Shown here in pieces: positions 32,639 to 40,171 of a stretch of DNA of 64,000 nucleotides. Within the stretch, counting starts at the first letter, position 1. The number at the start of each line of letters is the position of its first letter. The notes below the pieces were generated by a model. That model saw nothing but the letters and a program-made list of their open reading frames with translations. It made no database searches and was not told the origin of the DNA. The stretch comes from Embleya scabrispora (lineage in GTDB: Bacteria; Actinomycetota; Actinomycetes; Streptomycetales; Streptomycetaceae), in contig NZ_MWQN01000001.1 in NCBI RefSeq assembly GCF_002024165.1, positions 2,418,001 through 2,482,000 on the forward strand, given 5' to 3'. Made by a program: the position numbers and the translations under genes.

Positions 32639-32875
32639 ATGAATCGGGCATTCCGCTTGAGCAGCGGGTTCATCCCGTTTTCACGGCACCCACTATGCCG
32701 GCCCCCCGGCGTCCCGTGCGCGAATAACCCCCCGGAAACCGGGCCCAAGATCGCCGAAGCGCCGTCGGCATGCCCGCGCGCGCACCCGGAAAACGTCTTC
32801 CCCGGGGTGCGCAGGGCAACAATGAGAAGGCGTACAGACCCCTCGCTTTCCGCTCATGACCTGCCATACTGACGG

Positions 32876-32895
32876 AACTTACGGCTCCGTAGGTT
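32876..32895. promoter_or_regulatory. Candidate operator upstream of the desaturase-tetR operon
   Basis: Imperfect palindrome AACTTACGG-CT-CCGTAGGTT (8 of 9 pairs), 43 bases before the desaturase ATG and just after a -10-like CATACT at 32865-32870. The sequence just downstream (TTACGTCGCCGTAGCG) repeats part of the half-site. Its position fits repression by the TetR protein encoded downstream; this link is inferred. Confidence 0.5.
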
Positions 32896-32938
32896 ACGTC
32901 GCCGTAGCGTTGCCTGTCCCCGATCCGAGGGAATCCCT

Positions 32939-33916
32939 ATGACCGTTTCCTCCTCCGGTTCCACCGGCGCCGGCGTGCTCGAAGCCGAACGGAAGTCCGC
33001 CGACTCCGCCACCCGCGGCACGCTCGGCGGCGAGCGCAAGCACGCCGCCGAACAGATCGCGCTGGCACTCTTCATCGGTGTCCCGTTCCTCGCGCTGGTG
33101 GCAGCCGTACCGGTCGCCTGGGGATGGGGGCTGTCCTGGCGCGACGTGGTGCTCGCGGTGGTGATGTACGCCATCACCGGCCACGGGATCACCATCGGGT
33201 TCCACCGCTACTTCACCCACGGGTCGTTCAAGGCCAAGCGCTGGGTCCGGATCGCGCTGGCGATCGCGGGCAACATGGCCGTACAGGGGCCGCTGGTGCG
33301 CTGGGTGGCCGACCACCGCAAGCACCACAAGTTCTCCGACAAGGAGGGCGACCCGCACTCGCCGTGGCGCTACGGCACCGGCGTCGGCGCGCTGTCCAAG
33401 GGCCTGTGGTGGGCGCACATGGGGTGGCTGTTCGACGTCGAGCAGACCTCGCAGGAAAAGTACGCGCCCGACCTGCTCAAGGACCGCGACATGATTCGCG
33501 TCTCCCGCCAGTTCCCGCTGTGGGTGGCCGTCTCGCTGGCCGCTCCGGCACTGGTCGGCGGGCTGTGGGCGTGGTCGTGGCAGGGCGCGGTGACCGCGTT
33601 CTTCTGGGCCGGCCTGGTCCGGGTCGCGCTGCTCCACCACGTGACGTGGTCGATCAACTCGATCTGCCACGCGGCGGGCGAGCGGCCGTTCAAGTCGCGC
33701 GACCGTTCCGGCAACGTGTGGTGGCTGGCCATCCCGTCGATGGGCGAGTCCTGGCACAACCTGCACCACGCGGACCAGACCAGCGCCCGGCACGGAGTGC
33801 TGCGCGGTCAGCTCGACAGCAGCGCTCGGACGATCCGCTGGATGGAGAAGCTGGGCTGGGTCTGGGACGTGCGTTGGCCGGACCGGGAACGGGTCGCCGC
33901 ACGGCGCGCGGCATGA
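32939..33916 (+). CDS. Membrane fatty acyl-CoA desaturase (delta-9 type)
   Basis: Di-iron membrane desaturase inserting a double bond into acyl chains; 325 residues. The three histidine boxes are complete: HRYFTH at 89-94, HRKHH at 126-130 and HNLHH near 272-276. Hydrophobic segments occur around 40-62, 68-85 and 175-215. GATCCGAGGGAATCCCT supplies a ribosome site. The TetR gene begins eight bases after its stop, and an operator-like palindrome precedes it, suggesting membrane-lipid feedback control. Confidence 0.94.
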   Translation: MTVSSSGSTGAGVLEAERKSADSATRGTLGGERKHAAEQIALALFIGVPFLALVAAVPVAWGWGLSWRDVVLAVVMYAITGHGITIGFHRYFTHGSFKAKRWVRIALAIAGNMAVQGPLVRWVADHRKHHKFSDKEGDPHSPWRYGTGVGALSKGLWWAHMGWLFDVEQTSQEKYAPDLLKDRDMIRVSRQFPLWVAVSLAAPALVGGLWAWSWQGAVTAFFWAGLVRVALLHHVTWSINSICHAAGERPFKSRDRSGNVWWLAIPSMGESWHNLHHADQTSARHGVLRGQLDSSARTIRWMEKLGWVWDVRWPDRERVAARRAA

Positions 33917-33923
33917 TGGGCCA

Positions 33924-34577
33924 GTGACCGAGACCAGCAGGCGGAGTGCACCGCGCGGCGGCGGTCGTGTGCGCATGACCGGAAAAGAGCGCCGGGAGCA
34001 GTTGATCGACATCGGTCGAACGCTGTTCGCGGAGCGTGGCTACGACGCGACCAGTGTCGAGGAGATCGCGCACAAGGCCGGTGTGTCGAAGCCGGTGGTC
34101 TACGAACACTTCGGCGGCAAGGAAGGGCTGTACGCGGTCGTCGTGGACCGCGAGACGAGCGCGCTCCTCGACGGGGTGACCGGCGCACTGACCGGCGGCC
34201 ACCCCCGCGAACTGCTGGAGCAGGCCGCCTTCGCGCTCCTCGACTACATCGACCAGAACACCGACGGCTTCCGCATCCTGGTCCGGGACTCCCCGGTGGC
34301 CCAGTCGACGGGCACCTTCGCCTCGCTGATCAGCGACATCGCCTCGCAGGTCGAGGACGTGCTCGGCCTGGAGTTCAAGTCGCGCGGCTACGATCCGAAG
34401 CTGGCCCCGATGTACGCGCAGATGCTGGTCGGCATGGTCGCCCTGACCGGCCAGTGGTGGCTGGACGTGCGCCGCCCCAAGAAGGCCGACGTCGCGGCCC
34501 ATCTGGTCAACCTGGCCTGGAACGGCCTGTCCGGCATCGAACCGAAACCGAGACTGGTCGGCCGCCGCAGTTCCTGA
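33924..34577 (+). CDS. TetR family transcriptional regulator
   Basis: One-component regulator of 217 residues. The N-terminal HTH is at about residues 22-65 (ERREQLIDIGRTLFAERGYDATSVEEIAHKAGVSKPVVYEHFGGKEGLY), followed by a helical ligand-binding domain with a C-terminal TetR segment. The GTG at 33924 is seven bases after the desaturase stop, so it is cotranscribed and probably controls that gene through the palindrome at 32876-32895. Confidence 0.93.
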   Translation: MTETSRRSAPRGGGRVRMTGKERREQLIDIGRTLFAERGYDATSVEEIAHKAGVSKPVVYEHFGGKEGLYAVVVDRETSALLDGVTGALTGGHPRELLEQAAFALLDYIDQNTDGFRILVRDSPVAQSTGTFASLISDIASQVEDVLGLEFKSRGYDPKLAPMYAQMLVGMVALTGQWWLDVRRPKKADVAAHLVNLAWNGLSGIEPKPRLVGRRSS

Positions 34578-34640
34578 CCGGCCGCACTGTCTGCCGGTCA
34601 TGGGCGCCACTGCGGCGGAGCACCACTCGGAATACTTCCA

Positions 34641-34689
34641 CCGCGAATGGTATCGCTACAGATAGTATCCGTAGCGATACCATTCGCGG
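34641..34689. repeat. Perfect 19-bp inverted repeat downstream of tetR
   Basis: Arms 34641-34659 (CCGCGAATGGTATCGCTAC) and 34671-34689 are exact reverse complements around an 11-base centre (AGATAGTATCC). GGTATC/GATACC and GTATCC repeat inside it. It may terminate tetR, bind a regulator of the ATPase gene that starts 56 bases on, or be a mobile-element end. It is far more AT-rich than its surroundings. Confidence 0.8.
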
Positions 34690-34696
34690 CCGTGCT

Positions 34697-34731
34697 TGTA
34701 GAGGTATGTTTCTTATAACTGTACTTCTACA
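34697..34731. promoter_or_regulatory. Second dyad just upstream of the DUF234-type ATPase gene
   Basis: TGTAGAGGTA at 34697-34706 pairs with TACTTCTACA at 34722-34731 (9 of 10). A -10-like TATAAC at 34714-34719 lies inside the spacer, so the site would overlap a promoter for the gene starting at 34745. Function as an operator is inferred. Confidence 0.45.
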
Positions 34732-34744
34732 TCTGTGAGGCCCG

Positions 34745-36223
34745 GTGGACAAGCCCGTCGAGATGTTCGATCGCGACCACGAGTGGTCGGCGTTGAGCCG
34801 GTTCATCACCGACGCACAGCCGGGCGCCACGCTCGGGGTGGTCTCGGGGCGTCGTCGCCAGGGCAAGACGTTTCTCCTGGACGCCGCCTGTCGGGCCGCA
34901 GGAGGGTTCTACTTCGGTGCGACCGAAGCCACGGACGTCGAGTCGCTGCGGCGGATCAGCGCGGCCCTCACCGCCCATGTCCGACCTGCCACCCCGTACC
35001 ACTTCGCCGACTGGTTCGAGGCCGTCGACGCGCTCCTGGCCCTCGGTGCGGAGCGCCCCGTGCCCGTGGTCATCGACGAGTTTCCCTATCTGGCCAGGGC
35101 CAACCCGGAGTTGCCCTCCGTCCTCCAGGAGGCGTTCCGACCCCTTCGCGAGCAACGCACCTCGTCCCGGGCTCGGATGTTGCTCTGTGGATCGGCCCTG
35201 TCCTTCATGGGCAAACTCCTTTCCGGCAACGCGCCGTTGCGTGGTCGCTCCGGTCTCGAGCTGATCATCCGCCCGCTCGATCACCGACTCGCCGCCCGCT
35301 TCTGGGACATCACCGATCCACGATTGGCCATGCGGGTCAACGCGATCGTCGGCGGGACCCCGGCCTATCGGCGCGAATTCGCGCGCGGCGATTCGCCCAC
35401 CGGGCCCGAGGACTTCGACGACTGGGTCGTGCGCACGGTGCTCAATCCCGAAACTCCGCTCTTCCGCGAGGCCCGCTACCTGCTCGCCGAGGAGCCCGAT
35501 CTTCGGGACACCGGCCTGTACCTGTCCGTCTTGGCCGCCGTCGCCGAAGGCAACGGCACCCGGGGCGGGGTGGCCGGTTACCTGGAGCGCAAGGCCACCG
35601 ACATCGCGCACCCGATCAACGTCCTCGAGGACGCCGGACTGCTCCATCGCGACGCGGACATCTTCCGCGACAACCGATCCACCTACCGCATCGCCGAGCC
35701 GTTGATCGCCTTCTACCACGCGATCATGCGACCCGTTTGGGACCAGTTGGAACGCCCCGGGAGTGCCGGTCGGGTCTGGCAGGCCAGCCGTCGTCGTTTC
35801 ACGAGCAACGTCCTGGGCCCGCACTACGAGCAGGTCTGTCGCGAATGGGCTCTGCACCACGCCGATCCCGACCTGATCGGTGGGCTGCCCGCACGGGTCG
35901 GGCACGGCGTCGTGCACGACGCCAAGGCTCGGGTCGGCCACGAGGTGGACGTCGCCGTCATCGGCATCGCCGATGGCGGCAGACCACCGTTGCTCGCGAT
36001 CGGCGAGGCCAAGTGGAACGACACGATCGGCATCGCGCACATCGATCGCCTCCGCGCCATCCGAGACCTCATCCGGAACGCCGGCCGGTACGACACGAGC
36101 GAGACTCGACTGATCTGTTTCAGCGGCGCCGGATTCAACGACAAGGCCCGCGCGGCCGCCGCGGCCGATCCCGACATTCGACTTGTCGGCCTCGACACGA
36201 TCTACGGCACGACCCCGCGCTGA
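34745..36223 (+). CDS. AAA ATPase with C-terminal DUF234/nuclease-like domain
   Basis: Protein of 492 residues of the archaeal-type ATPase/DUF234 group. Walker A G35-RRRQGKT-42 and Walker B VVIDEF at 108-113 are intact; a winged-helix-like middle segment (VAGYLERKATDIAHPINVLEDAGLL) precedes a C-terminal DUF234 domain with the restriction-nuclease-like element GEAKW near residue 423. These proteins are scattered accessory genes, often suspected of roles in conflict or DNA transactions, but their function is unproven. It starts with GTG at 34745 behind TGAGG and two palindromes. Confidence 0.88.
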   Translation: MDKPVEMFDRDHEWSALSRFITDAQPGATLGVVSGRRRQGKTFLLDAACRAAGGFYFGATEATDVESLRRISAALTAHVRPATPYHFADWFEAVDALLALGAERPVPVVIDEFPYLARANPELPSVLQEAFRPLREQRTSSRARMLLCGSALSFMGKLLSGNAPLRGRSGLELIIRPLDHRLAARFWDITDPRLAMRVNAIVGGTPAYRREFARGDSPTGPEDFDDWVVRTVLNPETPLFREARYLLAEEPDLRDTGLYLSVLAAVAEGNGTRGGVAGYLERKATDIAHPINVLEDAGLLHRDADIFRDNRSTYRIAEPLIAFYHAIMRPVWDQLERPGSAGRVWQASRRRFTSNVLGPHYEQVCREWALHHADPDLIGGLPARVGHGVVHDAKARVGHEVDVAVIGIADGGRPPLLAIGEAKWNDTIGIAHIDRLRAIRDLIRNAGRYDTSETRLICFSGAGFNDKARAAAAADPDIRLVGLDTIYGTTPR

Positions 36224-36267
36224 GGCCGGGACCCCGAGCGGCTGCGGCGTCGGGAACCTCGTGATCG

Positions 36268-37197
36268 CTATCGGGGCGGCGCGGATGTGCTGCCGGTGTC
36301 GACCCAGGTGGGGAGGGGTTCGCGGGCCGTGATCCAGGATTTGGGGATGTCGGTTGTGCCCGTGCGGGAGGCGACGACGCCTGCGGTGATGGCGCAGGTG
36401 GTGTCGATGTCGCCGCCTCCGGTCGCCGTGTGCCAAAGGGCCTCGGTAAGGGAGTCCGGGTGGTGGGCGGCGGTCCACAGGGCGAAGGGGACCGTGTCGG
36501 GGGCGCTGATGCGCGAGCCGTTGCCGAGTACGGACACCGCGTGCCGGACCGAGGAGTGGGCCGGGAGGCGGGAGGCCGCGCGAAGGCCCGCCGCCACATC
36601 GCTCTCCGGGGTGTGGCCGGCCACCTCGGCCAGGAACTCCACCGGATCCGGGGCCGCTTCGCCCCGCCCCCCAGTCGCCAGCGCCGCCGCGACCGCTCCC
36701 GCCACCGCCTCCGGATGCGCGTGTGTGGTCTCGGCGGACCGCTCCGCCTCGGCCGCCACCACCACGAGCCCGTCGTCGGCGAACCACGCCCCCAACGGCG
36801 CGACCCGCATCGCCGCGCCGTTGCCCCACGAGCCCTGGCCCTCGAACTGGCGGCGCGTCACCTCCCGCCACGGCTCGCCCTCGTGGATCGCACGCAGCAC
36901 GCCGTGCATCGACGGGCCGTAGCCGCGATACGGATCGGCCTCGTAAGACGCGGCGAAGTGCGCCGCGAGCGCGTCCTGGTCCACCACGTCGCGCAGGTGC
37001 AGGATCCGCAGCAGGGAGAGCGCCATCGCGGTGTCGTCGGTCCAGTACCAGAGGCGGGCCTGCGGGGCGATGCGGCGGGTCAGCCGCTCGGTGAGCTCGG
37101 CCCCCCGGTAGCCGAACCACTGCTCGCCGAAGGCGTCGCCGAGGGCCAATCCGTGCAGGGAGCGCGCCGCGTTCGCGACGCGTCGGGTGCGGTCCAT
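36268..37197 (-). CDS. ADP-ribosylglycohydrolase family protein
   Basis: Di-metal hydrolase of the DraG/ARH fold that removes ADP-ribose from proteins or small molecules; 309 residues from the ATG at 37197, which has AGGG eight bases upstream (a GTG three codons earlier has no spacing to a site). Metal-binding motifs WTDDTAM at 52-58 and GGGDIDTTCAI near the C-terminus are intact, plus the N-terminal GLALGDAFGE. It is convergent with the ATPase gene, 44 bases apart. No ADP-ribosyltransferase is visible nearby. Confidence 0.93.
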   Translation of the reverse strand: MDRTRRVANAARSLHGLALGDAFGEQWFGYRGAELTERLTRRIAPQARLWYWTDDTAMALSLLRILHLRDVVDQDALAAHFAASYEADPYRGYGPSMHGVLRAIHEGEPWREVTRRQFEGQGSWGNGAAMRVAPLGAWFADDGLVVVAAEAERSAETTHAHPEAVAGAVAAALATGGRGEAAPDPVEFLAEVAGHTPESDVAAGLRAASRLPAHSSVRHAVSVLGNGSRISAPDTVPFALWTAAHHPDSLTEALWHTATGGGDIDTTCAITAGVVASRTGTTDIPKSWITAREPLPTWVDTGSTSAPPR

Positions 37198-37352
37198 GCG
37201 CCCCACCCTGCCGGCCGGCTCGGGCCGGCGGCCAAGGGATTACCCTGCCGGGACGGCGACTTCGGCGTGCCGGCACGCGGGTTCCGGCCCTTCTTGGTGC
37301 GGTACGGCCATAAGGTGGCCGCATCCTCTCGGAACGTGGCGGATATTGCCGA

Positions 37353-37376
37353 CTCTTATCTCGACATCAAGAGGCT
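37353..37376. promoter_or_regulatory. Candidate MarR operator
   Basis: CTCTT at 37353-37357 and AAGAG at 37369-37373 flank a TATCTCGACATCAAGA-like core, which resembles known actinobacterial MarR boxes. It lies about 35 bases before the MarR start, a position fitting autoregulation. Confidence 0.5.
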
Positions 37377-37406
37377 CGGCATCGAACGATTCGCTAGAAT
37401 GACCTC

Positions 37407-37901
37407 ATGAAAGACGAGGTCGACCGGCTTGTCGCGGCATGGAAGCGGGAACGCCCCGACCTCGACGTCGAACCCCTCGAAGTACTGAGCCGGGTGACCC
37501 GACTGGCGCGGCATCTCGACCGCGCCCGGCGTACCGCCTTCTCCGCGCGAGACCTCGAACCGTGGGAATTCGACGTGCTCTCCGCGCTGCGCCGCGACGG
37601 CGCGCCCTATCAGCTCTCGCCCGGCCAACTGCTCACCCAGACGCTGGTCACCTCCGGGACGATGACGAATCGTATCGACCGCCTCGCGGCCAAGGGCCTG
37701 GTGTTGCGCCTGCCCGATCCCGACGACCGACGCGGGGTGCTGGTCCGGCTGACCGACGACGGCCGGGATCGGGTCGACGCGGCGATGGCCGAGTTGCTGG
37801 AACACGAACGGGCCATCCTGGCCGGCCTGACGGTCGATCAGCAGGCGGCGCTGGCCGGGCTGTTGCGCTCCCTGGTCACGCCGTTCGACAACCACGCCTG
37901 A
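37407..37901 (+). CDS. MarR family transcriptional regulator
   Basis: Winged-helix dimeric regulator of 164 residues. The HTH and wing are seen in LSPGQLLTQTLVTSGTMTNRIDRLAAKGLVLRLPDPDDRRGVLVRLTD (about 69-117), with dimerisation helices at both ends. It stands alone: the gene on one side is the divergent ADP-ribosylglycohydrolase and no transporter or enzyme follows in the same direction, so its target is likely itself or distant genes. Confidence 0.93.
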   Translation: MKDEVDRLVAAWKRERPDLDVEPLEVLSRVTRLARHLDRARRTAFSARDLEPWEFDVLSALRRDGAPYQLSPGQLLTQTLVTSGTMTNRIDRLAAKGLVLRLPDPDDRRGVLVRLTDDGRDRVDAAMAELLEHERAILAGLTVDQQAALAGLLRSLVTPFDNHA

Positions 37902-38052
37902 AACAAACCTCTTTGACCATTTCATGGTCGGGATTCACTCTAAGTGATCAAATGTGTCAAGGACCCGTTGTGTGTCGGGAACGACGCCGTGTAGACAAGT
38001 CCCTGTTGGGAGCGAGACCGCAAGGGTTCGCCTCGGGGAACAGGAGCAGGGC

Positions 38053-38139
38053 ATGACCTCCACCATTCACCCGGTCCGCGGTACGCGGCGGCGTCGGCCC
38101 ACTCCCGCCGACCTCGCGGCACTGACCGGGCACGACTAG
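38053..38139 (+). CDS. Possible 28-residue peptide
   Basis: Short frame from the ATG at 38053 to TAG at 38139, with AGGAGCAGGGC directly upstream as a ribosome site. The product begins MTSTIHPVRGTRRRRPTP and ends ALTGHD: an Arg-rich middle and an acidic end. No maturation enzymes typical of a RiPP cluster lie beside it, although a P450 follows on the other strand. It could be a leader peptide, a small regulatory protein or chance. Confidence 0.35.
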   Translation: MTSTIHPVRGTRRRRPTPADLAALTGHD

Positions 38140-38441
38140 CCGAGTCGGGGCGGGGGCCCGGGGGGTGAGGAGCATCGTCCGGATCCGCGAAGGCGTCTTG
38201 GGGAAGTAACGCCGGAGCGGACGAGTGACGGTGATCCGAGGGGTGGCACGCCGGGGAGGCGTGGGGGCGGCGAGCACCGGAATGTGGGCGGGGGAACGCA
38301 CGCGGGGGGCTCGAAGGTGGGGGACGGGTGGGGAAAACCCGGGGGCGGGACCGGGGCGGGACGGGGCGGGACCGGGGTGGGACCAGGGGTGGGAAGACCG
38401 GGGCCGGGGGCGATTCGGGGAGAAGGGTGCTCGGGTACGGG

Positions 38442-38487
38442 TGGGGCGGCGGGGGAACGGATGACGATCCGTTCCCCCGCCGCCCCA
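38442..38487. terminator. Very stable 21-bp hairpin, likely bidirectional terminator
   Basis: Perfect inverted repeat with arms 38442-38462 and 38467-38487 and the tetraloop GACG. It lies 55 bases beyond the stop of the P450 gene (minus strand) and after the peptide frame (plus strand). Confidence 0.8.
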
Positions 38488-38541
38488 TGTCCGTCCCGAT
38501 CGACCGGAGGCAAACCACCTCCCGGTGGAGCGCACTCCGGC

Positions 38542-39834
38542 TCAGCCGCCCTGCGGCCCACCCGCCTCGCGGCCGTCCGCCTCCGGGGTGAACGTCACCG
38601 GCAGCCGCTGCAGGCCGCGCATGATCAGCCCGCCGCGCCACCGCAGTTCGTCCGCCGGCAGCGCGAGCCGTACATCGGGTAGCCGGCGCAGCAGCGTACC
38701 GATCGCGATCTGGCCCTCGAGCCGGGCGAGCGGTGCGCCGATGCAGTAGTGGATGCCGTGCCCGAAGGCCAGGTGCTGGTTGTCCGCGCGGGCCGGATCG
38801 AGCAGGTCGGGCGCGGGGAACCGGCGCGGGTCGCGGTCGGCCGCCGCGAGCACCACGAGCACCGGCTCGCCCGCCGGGATCCGGGTCCCGCCGATCTCCA
38901 CCTCGGTGGTGCTGAACCGCCACGTGGCCACCTCGACCGGCCCGTCGTAGCGCAGCAGTTCCTCGACCGTGGGCGCGAGCAGTTCGGGATCGGCCCGGAG
39001 CGCGAGCCGTTCCCGGTCGTGCGTGAGCAGCGTCAGCAGCCCGTTGCCGATCAGGTTGACCGTGGTCTCGAAGCCGGCGAACAGCAGGATGAAGGCCATC
39101 GCCGCGGCCTCGTCCTCGGTCAGGTGTTCGCCGTGGTCGCTCGCCCGGATCAGCCCCGAGATCAGGTCGTCGTCCGCGTCGGTGAGCGTCGCGCGTTTGC
39201 GGTGGATCAACTCGGCGAGGTAGGTACGCATGTGCCGCACCGCCCGGGCCACCCCGCCGCGCGGCCCCGAGCCGTGCCGGATCATCATCCCGGCCCAGGT
39301 GCGGAAGTCCGCCTGGTCCTCCTCCGGCACTCCGAGCAGGTCGCAGATCGCGTAGATCGGCAGCGGGAACGCGAAGTCGTGGATCAGGTCGGCCTCGCCG
39401 GTCCGGGCGAAGTCGTCGAGCAGCCGGTCGGTCAGGGCCTGTACGCGCGGGCGGAACTCCTCGGCACGGCGCGGCGTGAACGCCTTGGACACCAGGCGGC
39501 GCAGCCGGGTGTGGTCCGGCGGGTCGAGGTTGAGCAGATGTGCGCCCACTCCCGAGCGCTGCTCGCCGGGCACGCCGACCTTGCCCTGCTTCCAGGCCGC
39601 CTCCGACCGGCGCGGGTCCTTGCTCAACCGCTGGTCGGCGAGGGCCTGCCGGGCGTCGGCGTATCGGGTGACCAACCACGCCTCGACCCCGCTGGGCAGC
39701 GTGGTGCGATGGACCGGCGCGTACTCGCGCAGATGCGCGTACGCCGGATACGGATCGGTGATGAACTCCCGGGTGAACAACTCGGGCCCGGCCGGCACCG
39801 GATGCACGGGGCAGCCCGCGGGGTCGTCGGTCAC
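38542..39834 (-). CDS. Cytochrome P450 (bacterial CYP107-like)
   Basis: Soluble haem monooxygenase of 430 residues. I-helix FAGFETT, the ExxR motif in VEELLRYDGPVE, and haem-binding FGHGIHYCIGAPLAR with the axial cysteine are all present. The GTG at 39834 overlaps the stop of the small membrane-protein gene as GTGA, so the two are translationally coupled. No ferredoxin or biosynthetic cluster lies beside it, so the substrate cannot be guessed. A longer in-frame start to 40089 runs antisense-like through the membrane protein and is not used. Confidence 0.93.
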   Translation of the reverse strand: MTDDPAGCPVHPVPAGPELFTREFITDPYPAYAHLREYAPVHRTTLPSGVEAWLVTRYADARQALADQRLSKDPRRSEAAWKQGKVGVPGEQRSGVGAHLLNLDPPDHTRLRRLVSKAFTPRRAEEFRPRVQALTDRLLDDFARTGEADLIHDFAFPLPIYAICDLLGVPEEDQADFRTWAGMMIRHGSGPRGGVARAVRHMRTYLAELIHRKRATLTDADDDLISGLIRASDHGEHLTEDEAAAMAFILLFAGFETTVNLIGNGLLTLLTHDRERLALRADPELLAPTVEELLRYDGPVEVATWRFSTTEVEIGGTRIPAGEPVLVVLAAADRDPRRFPAPDLLDPARADNQHLAFGHGIHYCIGAPLARLEGQIAIGTLLRRLPDVRLALPADELRWRGGLIMRGLQRLPVTFTPEADGREAGGPQGG

Positions 39835-40064
39835 GTCCGCGGCGTCCGCGTCGCGCGCAGCCCCTTGATCCCGAGCCAACCGATCGCGTTGCCGGCCGCG
39901 AACGAGACGATCGTCAGCGCCAGGTGGATCAGGAAGAACGAGGTCGCGCCGTCGTTCCAGGAGCGGTCGTCGGCCCAGATGTTCTTGAGGAAGTTCGGCC
40001 ACAGGATCCAGCTCCAGACGCCGAACAACACCAGACAGGCGGATGTACCGCGGCCGATCCTCAA
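39831..40064 (-). CDS. SCO4848-family small membrane protein
   Basis: Protein of 77 residues with two hydrophobic helices, around residues 8-28 (ACLVLFGVWSWILWPNFLKNIW) and 44-68, separated by a short acidic loop. It matches the small conserved Streptomyces membrane family that sits next to a D-Ala-D-Ala carboxypeptidase, as here. The only in-frame start that fits is TTG at 40064 (MRIGRGTSA). The function is unknown. The stop overlaps the P450 start. Confidence 0.8.
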   Translation of the reverse strand: MRIGRGTSACLVLFGVWSWILWPNFLKNIWADDRSWNDGATSFFLIHLALTIVSFAAGNAIGWLGIKGLRATRTPRT

Positions 40065-40171
40065 CGTGAAGCACCCGTTTCCCGGTCAAAAGTTCAGCAA
40101 ATTTGTCCCGGTTCAGTATGCGGCGGCGCGGTCACCGAACCACAGCCGGGGGCCGCCAGTACGCTCATCGC

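Larger units (their letters stand above)
37902..38541. other. Gene-poor, G-rich intergenic region
   Basis: About 640 bases between marR and the P450 gene. It holds a possible 28-codon gene at 38053-38139, a G-run tract at about 38280-38430 built of GGGGCGGGAC-like units, and the large hairpin at 38442-38487. Proline-rich open frames on the minus strand here come only from the G-runs and are not believed. Confidence 0.6.

Noticed and set aside
32503-32748. 81-codon minus-strand frame over tRNA-Gln
   Set aside because: It overlaps a complete tRNA gene and has no ribosome site or recognisable motif.
37954-38052. Longer version of the small peptide starting at 37954
   Set aside because: The upstream start has no ribosome site, whereas the ATG at 38053 does. 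Only the short form is listed, at low confidence.
38136-38561. Proline-rich minus-strand frame in the G-rich tract
   Set aside because: Its composition is explained entirely by the complementary C-runs; there is no ribosome site or domain.
38542-40064. P450 as part of a secondary-metabolite cluster
   Set aside because: No synthase, tailoring enzymes, ferredoxin or transporter lie beside it; neighbours are cell-wall and housekeeping genes.
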